Below, piece after piece: positions 19,352 to 29,096 of a DNA stretch of 64,000 nt. The position numbers and the translations under genes are program-made. Position 1 is the first letter of the stretch. Each line of letters opens with the position of its first letter. The notes under the pieces were generated by a model. The model searched no databases and was not told where the DNA came from. It saw only the letters and a program-made list of their open reading frames with translations. The stretch spans positions 1-64,000 of the forward strand of contig JAJEHI010000131.1 in NCBI GenBank assembly GCA_022823775.1, written 5' to 3'. Source of the stretch: Defluviicoccus sp. (GTDB taxonomy: Bacteria > Pseudomonadota > Alphaproteobacteria > MPNO01).

Positions 19352-20515
19352 TCAAGACCCGCCGAAATGCGCGCGCAGGCGCGCGATCGCCTCTTCCAGG
19401 GCCGCTTCTTCCTTGCAGAAGGCGAAGCGGGCGAAATGGCGCACCTCGCCGCTCTCGTAGAACGCGCTGACGGGGACGGCCGTGACCCTCGCTTCGGTCG
19501 TGATATGGCGGCAGAAATCCACGTCGTCGCCGTTGAAGCCGAGCGGCCGGAAATCGGTGGTCAGAAAGTAGGTGCCCGCGCAGGGCACGATCCCGAAGCT
19601 GATATCGGCGAGCCCTGAGGCGAGGAAATCGCGCCGCGCCTGCATGTCGGCGTTGAGCCGCTCGAAATAGGCGTCGTCCTTGCGCAGCCCGTAGGCAACC
19701 GCGCTCTGCAAATTGGGCGGCGTGGTGAAGGTCAGGAACTGGTGCGCCTTGGCGATCGGGGTCAGCAGATCCGGCGCCGCCGTGACCATGCCGACCTTCC
19801 AGCCGGTGAGGGAGAAAATCTTGCCCGCGGACGCGATTCGAACCGCTCGTTCGCGCATGCCCGGCAACGCGATCGCCGGGATATGGGGCCTGCCGTCGAA
19901 GGCCAGATGCTCATACACCTCGTCGCAAACCGCATAGGCATCGTATTCGATGCAAAGCCCGGAGATCAGGTCCAGCTCCTCCCGCGTGAATACCTTGGCG
20001 CAGGGATTCATCGGCGTATTGAACAGGATCAGCTTGGTTTTCTCCGAGAACGCGGCGCGCAGCTCGTCGACCGGCAGCGCCCAGTCGGGCGGTTCGAGAC
20101 GAACCGTCTTCGGGACCGCTCCCGCGCGACGGACGATGGGGAGGTAGGAATCGTAAAGCGGTTCGATCAGAACGGCCTCGTCGCCGGGTTCGATCAGCCC
20201 GAAGAGCGCCGCGCCGAGCGCTTCCGTTCCGCCGGACGTGATAAGCACCTCCCGCGGCCAGTCCACGTCGAGGCCGTAGAACCGTTTGGCGTGGTCGGCC
20301 ACGGCCTCCCGCAGCGGCGGAATCCCCATCATCGAGGGATACTGGTTGACCCCGTTCTCAAGGTAGTCGGCCGCGGCCGCGACCACGTCGGGCGGGCCGT
20401 TGCCGTCCGGAAACCCCTGTCCCAGATTGACGGAGTCGTGCTCTTGAGCCAGGCGCGACATGACCTCGAAGATCGTCGTTCCGTAGCCCGAAAGAACGCT
20501 GTTGGCGGCCTTCAC
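19352..20515 (-). CDS. Pyridoxal-phosphate aminotransferase class I/II
   Basis: VNLGQGFPDGNGPPDVV; LILFNTPMNPCAKVFTREEL; DAYAVCDEVYEHLAFDG; SAGKIFSLTGWKVGMV. Confidence 0.9.
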   Translation of the reverse strand: MKAANSVLSGYGTTIFEVMSRLAQEHDSVNLGQGFPDGNGPPDVVAAAADYLENGVNQYPSMMGIPPLREAVADHAKRFYGLDVDWPREVLITSGGTEALGAALFGLIEPGDEAVLIEPLYDSYLPIVRRAGAVPKTVRLEPPDWALPVDELRAAFSEKTKLILFNTPMNPCAKVFTREELDLISGLCIEYDAYAVCDEVYEHLAFDGRPHIPAIALPGMRERAVRIASAGKIFSLTGWKVGMVTAAPDLLTPIAKAHQFLTFTTPPNLQSAVAYGLRKDDAYFERLNADMQARRDFLASGLADISFGIVPCAGTYFLTTDFRPLGFNGDDVDFCRHITTEARVTAVPVSAFYESGEVRHFARFAFCKEEAALEEAIARLRAHFGGS

Positions 20516-20647
20516 CGAAATTCTCCCGCTTCGCGCGCGCGGCGTCGTCTAGCATGAACGCCAGCGCCGGGCAAAATCGGCGCGACGGGTTTTCCCGGCC
20601 GCCGCCGTGTCCATGGGTAACGGAAACTCATAGCGAAGGAACCTGAC

Positions 20648-21151
20648 ATGGCTGCTTTGTCGAAGACCCTGGGCGTCGCTTCCGTCGCCGCCCTGCTCGC
20701 TTTCGGTGCGAACGCCGCTCTCGCGCAAACTCCGCCCGCCAACAGCGACCGGGAAACGAGCGCGGCGGGCCAGGAGACGCGGAAGGGGACGAGCTGGCGC
20801 GCCGCCCGTTTCCTCCGGCTCTTCGACACCGACGGCAGCGGCACCGTATCGCTGGCGGAAATCCAGGCCGAACAGAAGCGGATCGCCGGGGCGGCCGATG
20901 TGGACGGCGACGGCGTCCTGTCGGTCGACGAGTTCCGGCGCCGCGGCCGCCTGATCCGCAGCCTCGGAGCCACCAGCCTGTTCGACATGCTGGATACAGA
21001 CGGCGACATGAAGGTCACCCAGGCGGAAATCGAGGCGCCGTCCGCGCGCTGGTTCAAGCGCTACGACGCCAACGGCGACGGAACGGTCGCGGCCGACGAG
21101 TTGCCGCGAAGGGGCCCGCCCGCCGGCTGGCGGCGCGGTCACCGGCGGTAA
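20648..21151 (+). CDS. Secreted EF-hand calcium-binding protein
   Basis: N-terminal signal-like segment (VAALLAFGANAALAQ); EF loops DTDGSGTVSLAEI, DVDGDGVLSVDEF, DTDGDMKVTQAEI, DANGDGTVAADEL. Confidence 0.88.
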   Translation: MAALSKTLGVASVAALLAFGANAALAQTPPANSDRETSAAGQETRKGTSWRAARFLRLFDTDGSGTVSLAEIQAEQKRIAGAADVDGDGVLSVDEFRRRGRLIRSLGATSLFDMLDTDGDMKVTQAEIEAPSARWFKRYDANGDGTVAADELPRRGPPAGWRRGHRR

Positions 21152-21168
21152 CCGAGCCGTCCCGGCGG

Positions 21169-21756
21169 ATGGAGCCCGCCCGCCAGCAGCCGGCCGCCGA
21201 GGAGACGGACGACGGTCTCGTCCTGCGCCTCGCGGACGGCTGCGACGGCGCCATGGCGACGCTTTCGGGGCGCCATCTCCCGTCGGTTCTGGCCTGCGGG
21301 TGGCGTATCCTCGGGGACCGCGCGGAAGCCGAGGATGTCGCTCAGGAGACCTTCGTCCGCTTGCTCCGGAAGGCGCCCGAGTGGCGGACGGACGGCCCCG
21401 CTCTGAGGTCCTGGCTGCTGCGGGTGGCGACCAATCTGTGTATCGACCGCCGACGGGCACGCGCGCGTCTCGCCCCGATGCCCGAGAATATCGATCGATT
21501 CGAAGACCGCGAGAACGGATCACTGGACGACGACCTTGCGATCCGGCACGCGGTCAGGAAAGCGGTCGCGGCCCTGCCCGATCGCCAGAGGGCGGCGTTG
21601 GTGCTCGTGCACTTCCAGGGATTCAGCGGGCAGGAAGCCGCGAGCGCCCTGGGAGTAAGCACGGAGGCCGTCGAATCGCTTCTCGCGCGCGCCCGCAGGC
21701 GGCTACGAAAAACGCTGTCGCCTCATATCGAGAACCTTCTGGAAGTGAGGTCGTAA
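21169..21756 (+). CDS. ECF-type RNA polymerase sigma factor
   Basis: GDRAEAEDVAQETFVRLLRKAPEW (region 2); VAALPDRQRAALVLVHFQGFSGQEAASALGVSTEAVESLLARARRRLR (region 4). Confidence 0.92.
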   Translation: MEPARQQPAAEETDDGLVLRLADGCDGAMATLSGRHLPSVLACGWRILGDRAEAEDVAQETFVRLLRKAPEWRTDGPALRSWLLRVATNLCIDRRRARARLAPMPENIDRFEDRENGSLDDDLAIRHAVRKAVAALPDRQRAALVLVHFQGFSGQEAASALGVSTEAVESLLARARRRLRKTLSPHIENLLEVRS

Positions 21757-21758
21757 CG

Positions 21759-22388
21759 ATGACCAAAAGAGATCTCCCGAATTCGTCCCCGGCATCCGGT
21801 ATGTCGCTCGGTCGGTTCGCCGAGCTCGCCCAGGCCTATGGCGGCGATTTCGAACGATGGCCCGAAGCCGAACGATATTCCGGGATCTCGCTCGCCGGCC
21901 GCTCCGAGGAGGCGAGGACGCTGCTCGCGGAGGCCCATGGGCTCGACTACCTGCTGTCGCGGTTCGGCGCGCCGCCCGCGCCGTCGGATGCGCTCGTGGA
22001 GCGCGTGACCGCGCTCGAACGGGACCCGGCAAGCGCCGTGGAAGTTTCGTCTCCGGCCGGACGAACCCCGTTTCGCGCCATGCGATCGAACGCGCTGACG
22101 GTGTCGGTCGTCCTCAACCTGTTTCTGGCGGCTGCGCTCGGCGGAGTCTGGATCGGGTCCGGCACCGCGCCCGGCACCGCGTCCGAAGTCGCTTACGGTC
22201 TGGCGGACGTCCAGGCGACGCTGTCGGACCAGGACGAAGCCGAAGCCGCGCTCGGCGAAGAGCTGGGAACTCCGGTCCCGATGGACCCGGACTTCGTAGA
22301 GTTCGATTCGGACGCCCCCGACGACTTCGACATCGCCAGTTGGCCGGACGCGGAACAACCGTCGATCGGCGGGATTTCGTCGATATAG
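21759..22388 (+). CDS. Single-pass membrane protein, putative anti-sigma factor partner
   Basis: Directly follows the ECF sigma gene; one central hydrophobic segment (ALTVSVVLNLFLAAALGGVWIGSG). Confidence 0.55.
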   Translation: MTKRDLPNSSPASGMSLGRFAELAQAYGGDFERWPEAERYSGISLAGRSEEARTLLAEAHGLDYLLSRFGAPPAPSDALVERVTALERDPASAVEVSSPAGRTPFRAMRSNALTVSVVLNLFLAAALGGVWIGSGTAPGTASEVAYGLADVQATLSDQDEAEAALGEELGTPVPMDPDFVEFDSDAPDDFDIASWPDAEQPSIGGISSI

Positions 22389-22422
22389 CGAGGCTTGCCG
22401 GGTCGAAACCGCGTTGCCGAAA

Positions 22423-22438
22423 ACGCACCGCAGTGCGT
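22423..22438. promoter_or_regulatory. Perfect inverted repeat ACGCAC-CGCA-GTGCGT upstream of glnB (function unknown)
   Basis: Exact 6-bp inverted repeat with 4-nt spacer in the 22389-22636 intergenic region. Confidence 0.3.
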
Positions 22439-22483
22439 CAAAATCGGAACTTGTTACAACACTTCCCTGAAAGTATACGCTGA

Positions 22484-22975
<492 letters not shown>

Positions 22976-23032
22976 GCGCGCCCGCCCGGCGGCCGGAGTT
23001 CACGCAACCCAATCGTTCCAGGGAATCCAACC

Positions 23033-24442
23033 ATGTCCGACGCATCCAAAATTCTCGATCTCATCGAGGAGCACGACGTCAAGTACGTCGATTTCCGCTT
23101 TACCGACCCGCGCGGAAAGTGGCAGCACACGGCGCAGGCGGTGAAGACGGTCGATGAGGACCTGATCGCCTCCGGCATCATGTTCGACGGCTCGTCGATC
23201 GCCGGCTGGAAGGACATCTCCGAATCGGACATGTGCCTGATGCCGGACCCGGACACCGCCGTCCTCGACCCGTTCTCGGCACAGACCTCGCTGATCCTGT
23301 TCTGCGACGTGCTGGAGCCCACGACGGGCCAGCCCTACACCCGCGATCCGCGCTCGACCGCCAAACGCGCCGAGGCCTACCTCAACCAGTCGGGTATCGG
23401 CGACCGGGCCATGTTCGGTCCGGAGCTCGAGTTCTTCGTGTTCGACGACGTGCGTTTCGAAGTTTCGATGAACAACACCTTCTACTCGATCGACGAGGAG
23501 GAAGGCCCCTACAACACCGCGCGGAGCTTCGAAGGCGGCAATATCGGCCATCGCCCGGCGATCAAGGGCGGCTACTTCCCGGTGCCGCCTGTCGATTCGC
23601 TGAGCGATCTGCGGGCGGAAATGCTGAGCGTGATGGGCGAAATGGGCGTCGACATCGAAAAGCACCACCACGAGGTGGCACCCAGCCAGAACGAGCTCGG
23701 CATCCGCGGCGACGATCTGCTGGGCATCGCCGACCAAGTGCAAATCTACAAATACGTCGTGCAGTGCGTCGCCCACTCCTACGGCAAGACCGCGACCTTC
23801 ATGCCGAAGCCGATCGTCGACGACAACGGATCGGGGATGCACGTCCACCAGTCGATCTGGAAGGACGACAAGCCTGTATTCGCCGGTTCCAGCTATGCCG
23901 ACCTGTCGGAGAACGCGCTCCACTACATCGGCGGGATCATCAAGCACGCCAAGGCGATCAACGCTTTCTCGAACCCCACGACGAACAGCTACAAGCGTCT
24001 CGTCCCGGGTTTCGAGGCACCGGTTCTGCTCGCCTACTCCGCGCGCAATCGCTCGGCCGCCTGCCGCATTCCGTTCTCTTCGAGCCCCAAGGGCAAGCGC
24101 GTCGAGGTCCGTTTCCCCGATCCGTCGGCAAATCCCTACCTCGCCTTCGCGGCCATGCTGATGGCGGGCATCGACGGCATCGAGAACAAGATCCATCCGG
24201 GCGATCCGATGGACAAGAATCTCTACGATCTGCCGCCCGAGGAGCTGAAGGGTATCCCGACGGTCTGCCACTCGCTCCGCGAGGCGGTCGACGCGCTCGA
24301 CGCCGACCGCGATTTCCTCAAGAAGGGCGACGTCTTTACCGACGATCTGATCGACGGCTATCTCGACCTCAGGCGGGAAGAGATCCAGGCCTTCGAGTAC
24401 ACGCCGCATCCGATCGAGTTCGCGCTCTACTACAGCGTTTGA
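23033..24442 (+). CDS. glnA: Glutamine synthetase type I
   Basis: [70 protein letters not shown]. Confidence 0.97.
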   Translation: MSDASKILDLIEEHDVKYVDFRFTDPRGKWQHTAQAVKTVDEDLIASGIMFDGSSIAGWKDISESDMCLMPDPDTAVLDPFSAQTSLILFCDVLEPTTGQPYTRDPRSTAKRAEAYLNQSGIGDRAMFGPELEFFVFDDVRFEVSMNNTFYSIDEEEGPYNTARSFEGGNIGHRPAIKGGYFPVPPVDSLSDLRAEMLSVMGEMGVDIEKHHHEVAPSQNELGIRGDDLLGIADQVQIYKYVVQCVAHSYGKTATFMPKPIVDDNGSGMHVHQSIWKDDKPVFAGSSYADLSENALHYIGGIIKHAKAINAFSNPTTNSYKRLVPGFEAPVLLAYSARNRSAACRIPFSSSPKGKRVEVRFPDPSANPYLAFAAMLMAGIDGIENKIHPGDPMDKNLYDLPPEELKGIPTVCHSLREAVDALDADRDFLKKGDVFTDDLIDGYLDLRREEIQAFEYTPHPIEFALYYSV

Positions 24443-24469
24443 GGATCGCGGAGCGCGGACATCCGGAAC

Positions 24470-24498
24470 GGGGCCGGTTTTCGAACCGGCCCCTTTTT
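24470..24498 (+). terminator. Rho-independent terminator of glnA
   Basis: GGGGCCGGTT-TTCG-AACCGGCCCC followed by TTTTT; perfect 10-bp stem with tetraloop. Confidence 0.93.
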
Positions 24499-24604
24499 CC
24501 CGTTCGTTCCGGCACTGAAACGCAGGGTCTTGTTATTCCCTCGGACCTGGCTACCATATCCTGCGTTTCCCGCTGATCCGATCGGTTTCGCATTCGCAGC
24601 TCCG

Positions 24605-26581
24605 ATGCCGCGCGCCGCCGCCAAATCCTCGTCCAGGGCCGAACGTTACTCGGCACGGGACATCGAAGTCCTCGAAGGCCTCGAGCCGGTACGCCGGCGG
24701 CCCGGCATGTATATCGGCGGCACCGACGAGGCGGCTCTCCACCATCTCGCGGCGGAAGTGCTCGACAACGCGATGGACGAGGTCGTCGCCGGGCACGCGA
24801 CATGGATCGATCTCGCGCTCGAAGGGGACGGCTCGGTCACCGTCCGCGACAACGTGCGCGGCATTCCGATCGATCCTCATCCGAAATTTGCTGACAAATC
24901 CGCTCTGGAGATCGTGCTCACCACGCTCCACGCGGGAGGCAAGTTCGGCGGCGATGTCTACAAGACGGCGGGCGGGCTGCACGGTGTCGGCATTTCTGTC
25001 GTCAATGCGCTCAGCGACCGGATGACGGTCGAGGTCGCGCGCGACCGCACGCTCTGGGCGCAGACCTACAGCCGCGGCACGCCCTCGGGCCCGCTCGAGA
25101 ACAGGGGAGGCGCCGGGAAAAGGCGCGGCACGACCGTCCGGTTCCACCCCGATCCGAAAATCTTCGGCGATTCGGCATCGCTTCGCGCCGAGCGGCTTTA
25201 TGCGCTCGCGCGATCCAAGGCCTATCTGTCGAAGGGCGTGGAAATCCGCTGGCGATGCGCCGAGGACCGCCGCCGCGCGTGCCCCGAAGTGCCGGCCAAG
25301 GAAACGCTCTGCTTTCCGGGCGGTCTTGCCGACGATCTCAGGGACACGCTTGCCGACGCGGTACTGATCGGCGAGCGTCCGTTCGCCGGCGAGGCCGCGC
25401 TCAACGGCGGCGGCCGTGCGGAATGGGCCATCGCGTGGCCGGAAGGCGGGCCGCGCCAGTTCCGTTCCTATTGCAACACGGTCCCGACCCTGCAGGGAGG
25501 AACGCACGACAACGGCTTTCGCGCCGCGCTGATGCGGGGCCTCAAGGCTTACGGCGAGCTCGTCGGTAACAGGCGTGCCGCCCAGATTGCCGGCGAGGAC
25601 GTCCTCGGGGACGCTTGCGGGTTGCTGTCGGTGTTCGTCCGCGATCCGGTGTTTCAGGGACAGACCAAGGACCGGCTGTCCACCGCATCCGTGACGCGGC
25701 TGGTCGACAACGCGGTCAAGGATCACTTCGACCACTTCCTGACCGGCGATCCGGCGAGCGCCGGCACGCTCCTCGAATATGTCGTCGAACGCGCCGAGGA
25801 CCGGTTGAGGCGCAAGCAGGACCGCGCGTTCTCGCGCAAGACTCCGACGCGGCGCGTCAGGCTTCCAGGCAAGCTCACCGATTGCAGCCGGGCGTCGGCC
25901 GACGGGACCGAGATATTCCTCGTCGAGGGCGATTCGGCGGGCGGTTCCGCGAAGCAGGCGCGCAACCGCGAAACCCAGGCGATTCTCCCGCTCCGCGGAA
26001 AGATCCTCAACGTGGCGAGCGCTTCGGTCGAGAAGCTGCGCCAGAACCAGGATCTCGCCGACCTCGTCCAGGCGCTCGGCTGCGGCCGGGGCACCGAATA
26101 CGATGACGACAAGCTCCGCTACGAACGGGTCATCATCATGACCGACGCCGACGTGGACGGCGCCCACATCGCCTCGCTCCTGATGACGTTCTTTTTCCGC
26201 GAAATGCCGCGCCTGATCGAGAATGGCCATCTCTATCTCGCCGCGCCTCCGCTCTACCGCGTGAGCCAGGGAGGACAAACGCTCTACGCACGGGACGACG
26301 AACATCGCGACCGGCTGATCGCCGAGCAATTCCAGGGCCGCGGCAAGATAGAGGTCAGCCGTTTCAAGGGGCTCGGAGAGATGCCCCCGGGACAGCTTCG
26401 CGACACCACCATGGACCCGGCGCAGCGGAGCCTCTACCGGATCGGCATCGCCAACGGAGAGGCCGCGGACGGCACCGGATCGACCGAAGACCTCGTCGAA
26501 CGGCTGATGGGCCGCAAGCCGGAACTGCGGCTCGCCTTCATCCGCGAGCGCGCGCCCGCCGTCGAGGAGATCGATATCTGA
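24605..26581 (+). CDS. parE: DNA topoisomerase IV subunit B (ParE; GyrB/ParE family)
   Basis: DIEVLEGLEPVRRRPGMYIGGTDEAALHHLAAEVLDNAMDEV; GLHGVGISVVNALS; LVEGDSAGGSAKQARNRETQAILPLRGKILNV; MTDADVDGAHIASLL. Confidence 0.92.
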   Translation: MPRAAAKSSSRAERYSARDIEVLEGLEPVRRRPGMYIGGTDEAALHHLAAEVLDNAMDEVVAGHATWIDLALEGDGSVTVRDNVRGIPIDPHPKFADKSALEIVLTTLHAGGKFGGDVYKTAGGLHGVGISVVNALSDRMTVEVARDRTLWAQTYSRGTPSGPLENRGGAGKRRGTTVRFHPDPKIFGDSASLRAERLYALARSKAYLSKGVEIRWRCAEDRRRACPEVPAKETLCFPGGLADDLRDTLADAVLIGERPFAGEAALNGGGRAEWAIAWPEGGPRQFRSYCNTVPTLQGGTHDNGFRAALMRGLKAYGELVGNRRAAQIAGEDVLGDACGLLSVFVRDPVFQGQTKDRLSTASVTRLVDNAVKDHFDHFLTGDPASAGTLLEYVVERAEDRLRRKQDRAFSRKTPTRRVRLPGKLTDCSRASADGTEIFLVEGDSAGGSAKQARNRETQAILPLRGKILNVASASVEKLRQNQDLADLVQALGCGRGTEYDDDKLRYERVIIMTDADVDGAHIASLLMTFFFREMPRLIENGHLYLAAPPLYRVSQGGQTLYARDDEHRDRLIAEQFQGRGKIEVSRFKGLGEMPPGQLRDTTMDPAQRSLYRIGIANGEAADGTGSTEDLVERLMGRKPELRLAFIRERAPAVEEIDI

Positions 26582-26697
26582 GCCTTCGCGGTTCGACCGT
26601 CGCCGAACGATCATTTGACAAAAGGGGCCGGAAGGACCAAATGAGGTGCAGCCGCAAGGCAGAGCATCTTCCCTGGTAGAATTCCTTCCGGATATCA

Positions 26698-28068
26698 ATG
26701 GGTTTTGACGAACTTGGGCTTGGGCCCGACGTGCTTCGCGCAATCGGGGATGTCGGTTACGAAACGCCGACGCCGATTCAGGAACAATCCATCCCCGCCG
26801 CGCTGACCGGCCGCGATATTCTCGGCTGCGCGCAGACGGGGACGGGCAAGACGGCCTCGTTCGTCCTCCCGATGATCGAGATATTGTCTTCGGGGCGGGC
26901 CCGCGCGCGGATGCCGCGCTCGCTGATCCTGACGCCGACGCGCGAACTCGCGATGCAGATCGCGGAAAATTTCGACGACTACGGCAAGTTCCACAAGCTC
27001 TCCCAGGCGCTCCTGATCGGCGGCGTCTCGATGGACGACCAGTCGAACAAGCTGGATCGCGGCGTCGACGTTCTGATCGCGACGCCCGGGCGTCTGATCG
27101 ATCACCTGGAGAGCGGCCGTATCCTGTTGAACGACATCAAGGTTCTGGTGATCGACGAAGCGGACAGGATGCTCGACATGGGCTTCATTCCCGATGTCGA
27201 GAAGATCGTCGGCCAATTGCCGAAGATCCGCCAGACCCTGTTCTTTTCCGCCACCATGCCGGCGGAAATCCGGCGCCTCGCCGATGCCTTCCTGATGAAT
27301 CCGAAGGAAATTCACGTGACCCCGCCGGCGAGCCCGGCGGAGACGGTGGTGCAGCATCTCAGCGTGGTCGGGACTCAGGACAAACGGGCGGCTTTGCGCA
27401 GCATCATCCGGAGCGAAGACGTTCAGAACGCGCTCGTTTTCTGCAACCGCAAACGCGACGTCGACATCCTGTACCGCTCGCTCAAGAAGCACGGATTCGC
27501 GGCGGCGGCGCTCCATGGCGACATGCCCCAGCCCGTTCGGCTGGAAACCCTCGAGGCGTTCCGCAAGAACGAAGTACGGATCCTGGTCGCGAGCGACGTC
27601 GCCGCACGCGGGCTCGACATCGTCGACCTTTCGCATGTCTTCAATTTCGACGTTCCCTACAACCCGGAAGACTATATCCACCGGATCGGCCGCACCGGAC
27701 GGGCCGGAAAGGAAGGCCGCGCGTTCACCCTCGCCACGCCCGACGATACGGATGCGGTGGCAGCCGTCACACGGATGCTCGGTAAGGAAATCCCGGGGTT
27801 CGAGGTGGAGGGTCTTGAGGGCGGCCAGCTCGCCGAGCCGTCGGAAAAGCAGGGTCGGAGACGCCGTCCCTCGAAGGCCAAGACCGCCTCGAAGGCCGAG
27901 GCGAAGCCTGCCGCCGCCCGCGAGACCGAACCCGCGCCGGCGAGACGCCAGCGGCGCAAGCCGGCGACTACGAAGGAAAAGGCGCCCGCCGTCGAGTCGG
28001 TGGTCGGCATGGGCAGCCATGTCCCCGCCTTCATGCTGAGGCCCGCGCGGAGCGGGGAGGCGGGCTGA
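26698..28068 (+). CDS. DEAD/DEAH box RNA helicase (RhlE-like)
   Basis: GCAQTGTGKTASFVLPMIE; VIDEADRMLDMGF; FSATMPAEIRRLA; HRIGRTGRAGKEGRAFTL; basic C-terminal tail. Confidence 0.95.
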   Translation: MGFDELGLGPDVLRAIGDVGYETPTPIQEQSIPAALTGRDILGCAQTGTGKTASFVLPMIEILSSGRARARMPRSLILTPTRELAMQIAENFDDYGKFHKLSQALLIGGVSMDDQSNKLDRGVDVLIATPGRLIDHLESGRILLNDIKVLVIDEADRMLDMGFIPDVEKIVGQLPKIRQTLFFSATMPAEIRRLADAFLMNPKEIHVTPPASPAETVVQHLSVVGTQDKRAALRSIIRSEDVQNALVFCNRKRDVDILYRSLKKHGFAAAALHGDMPQPVRLETLEAFRKNEVRILVASDVAARGLDIVDLSHVFNFDVPYNPEDYIHRIGRTGRAGKEGRAFTLATPDDTDAVAAVTRMLGKEIPGFEVEGLEGGQLAEPSEKQGRRRRPSKAKTASKAEAKPAAARETEPAPARRQRRKPATTKEKAPAVESVVGMGSHVPAFMLRPARSGEAG

Positions 28069-28310
28069 TGCAGACCATCTTCGTCATGGTCAAGTGCGAT
28101 CTGGGACAAGCCTACAAGGTCGCGGCGGACGCGATCGAACAGATCGAACAGGCCTCGGAAATCCACTCGATTTCGGGCCAGTTCGACCTGTTGATGAAGT
28201 TCTACCTGGCCGACGACCAGGACATCGGGCACTTCGTGACGGAAAAGGTCCAGCTGATCCCCGGGGTCAAGGACACGTTCACGCTGATCACCTTCAAGGC
28301 GTTCAGCTAA
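28068..28310 (+). CDS. Stand-alone Lrp/AsnC ligand-binding (RAM) domain protein
   Basis: MQTIFVMVKCDLGQAYKVAADAIEQIEQASEIHSISGQFDLLMKFYLADDQDIGHFVTEKVQLIPGVKDTFTLITFKAFS; no HTH; TGATG overlap with helicase stop. Confidence 0.88.
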   Translation: MQTIFVMVKCDLGQAYKVAADAIEQIEQASEIHSISGQFDLLMKFYLADDQDIGHFVTEKVQLIPGVKDTFTLITFKAFS

Positions 28311-28360
28311 GGTATTTTTCGATCGGGCACGATCCGGGGCCGGCTGCCGCCCGAGAGATC

Positions 28361-28465
28361 CCCCTCACCCTAACCCTCTCCCCGGTGGGGAGAGGGGACT
28401 CGTTCGCCGTCGCCTCCTGCTTACCTTCTCCCCTCCCGCTTGCGGGAGGGGCCGTGGGAGGGTGG
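28361..28465. repeat. Paired-hairpin intergenic repeat (CCCTCACCCTAACCCTCTCCCC type)
   Basis: CTCTCCCC-GGT-GGGGAGAG hairpin plus CCCCTCCCGC-TT-GCGGGAGGGG hairpin; motif resembles a common intergenic repeat of GC-rich proteobacteria. Confidence 0.8.
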
Positions 28466-28579
28466 GCCGGGGCGGTACGAACTGCGGCGGCCCGGTCTGG
28501 TCGGAAAATGCTATAGCCCAGATCGTTCCCCGCAGTGAGGCAGGAATGAAATGTATTCCGCTTCAAGGGAATTCCGAAA

Positions 28580-29050
28580 CTACATTACTTCAGGGGTTAA
28601 ACCCGCCGGAAACTGGTCGAAACCGTCCAGTCTTAGCGTCTTTCCTGTAACTGTTTCTATGAACTCCGCGCTTTCCGGAACATGAGGAAAGCCTCGCTTC
28701 AGATGGCCCCACATTTCGCGCCCTTTGGTCCGCAGCTCCGTTCGAGCCACCGCACGCAGCGTATGAACCCAAACCATCATTGCGGCAGCATCTGATCTTT
28801 CCCCGGTCTTTTGAAATTCAGTTGTCAACTTGCTGAGTTCGAGCACGGCTTGGGGCGTCGTACCCATGAGCAAGATTGGATCGAGGAGGTCATAACCCTT
28901 GAGTGTCGCGAGGTTGTGCCTCATGTGAGTCGCCGTCGCGACTACCATGCCAATTTCGCCGCCATCCATCCCGCGTAGAATATCCAAGTACCCTCCAATT
29001 TCTTTCGCTTGGCGTTTCTTGGACCAATTGTCTATCGCCCGTCCAAACAT
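28580..29050 (-). CDS. Hypothetical protein in a locally lower-GC segment
   Basis: MFGRAIDNWSKKRQAKEIGGYLDILRGMDGGEIGMVVATATHMRHNLATLKGYDLLDPILLMG...; plausible globular composition; no family recognised. Confidence 0.65.
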   Translation of the reverse strand: MFGRAIDNWSKKRQAKEIGGYLDILRGMDGGEIGMVVATATHMRHNLATLKGYDLLDPILLMGTTPQAVLELSKLTTEFQKTGERSDAAAMMVWVHTLRAVARTELRTKGREMWGHLKRGFPHVPESAEFIETVTGKTLRLDGFDQFPAGLTPEVM

Positions 29051-29096
29051 ACCGACCTCATTTCCCTCGCCGCTTCTCTGTTGGGTCAAACCCGGT

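Noticed and set aside
22423-22438. Definite NtrC or sigma-54 site upstream of glnB
   Set aside because: Spacer length does not match NtrC half-site spacing and no TGGCAC-N5-TTGC element was found; kept only as an unassigned inverted repeat.
24551-26743. 730-aa minus ORF antisense to the ParE-like gene
   Set aside because: Shadow ORF; the plus strand carries all GyrB/ParE motifs.
28361-28465. CRISPR array or rho-independent terminator
   Set aside because: Only two different hairpins, no regular repeat-spacer pattern; no T-tract after either stem.
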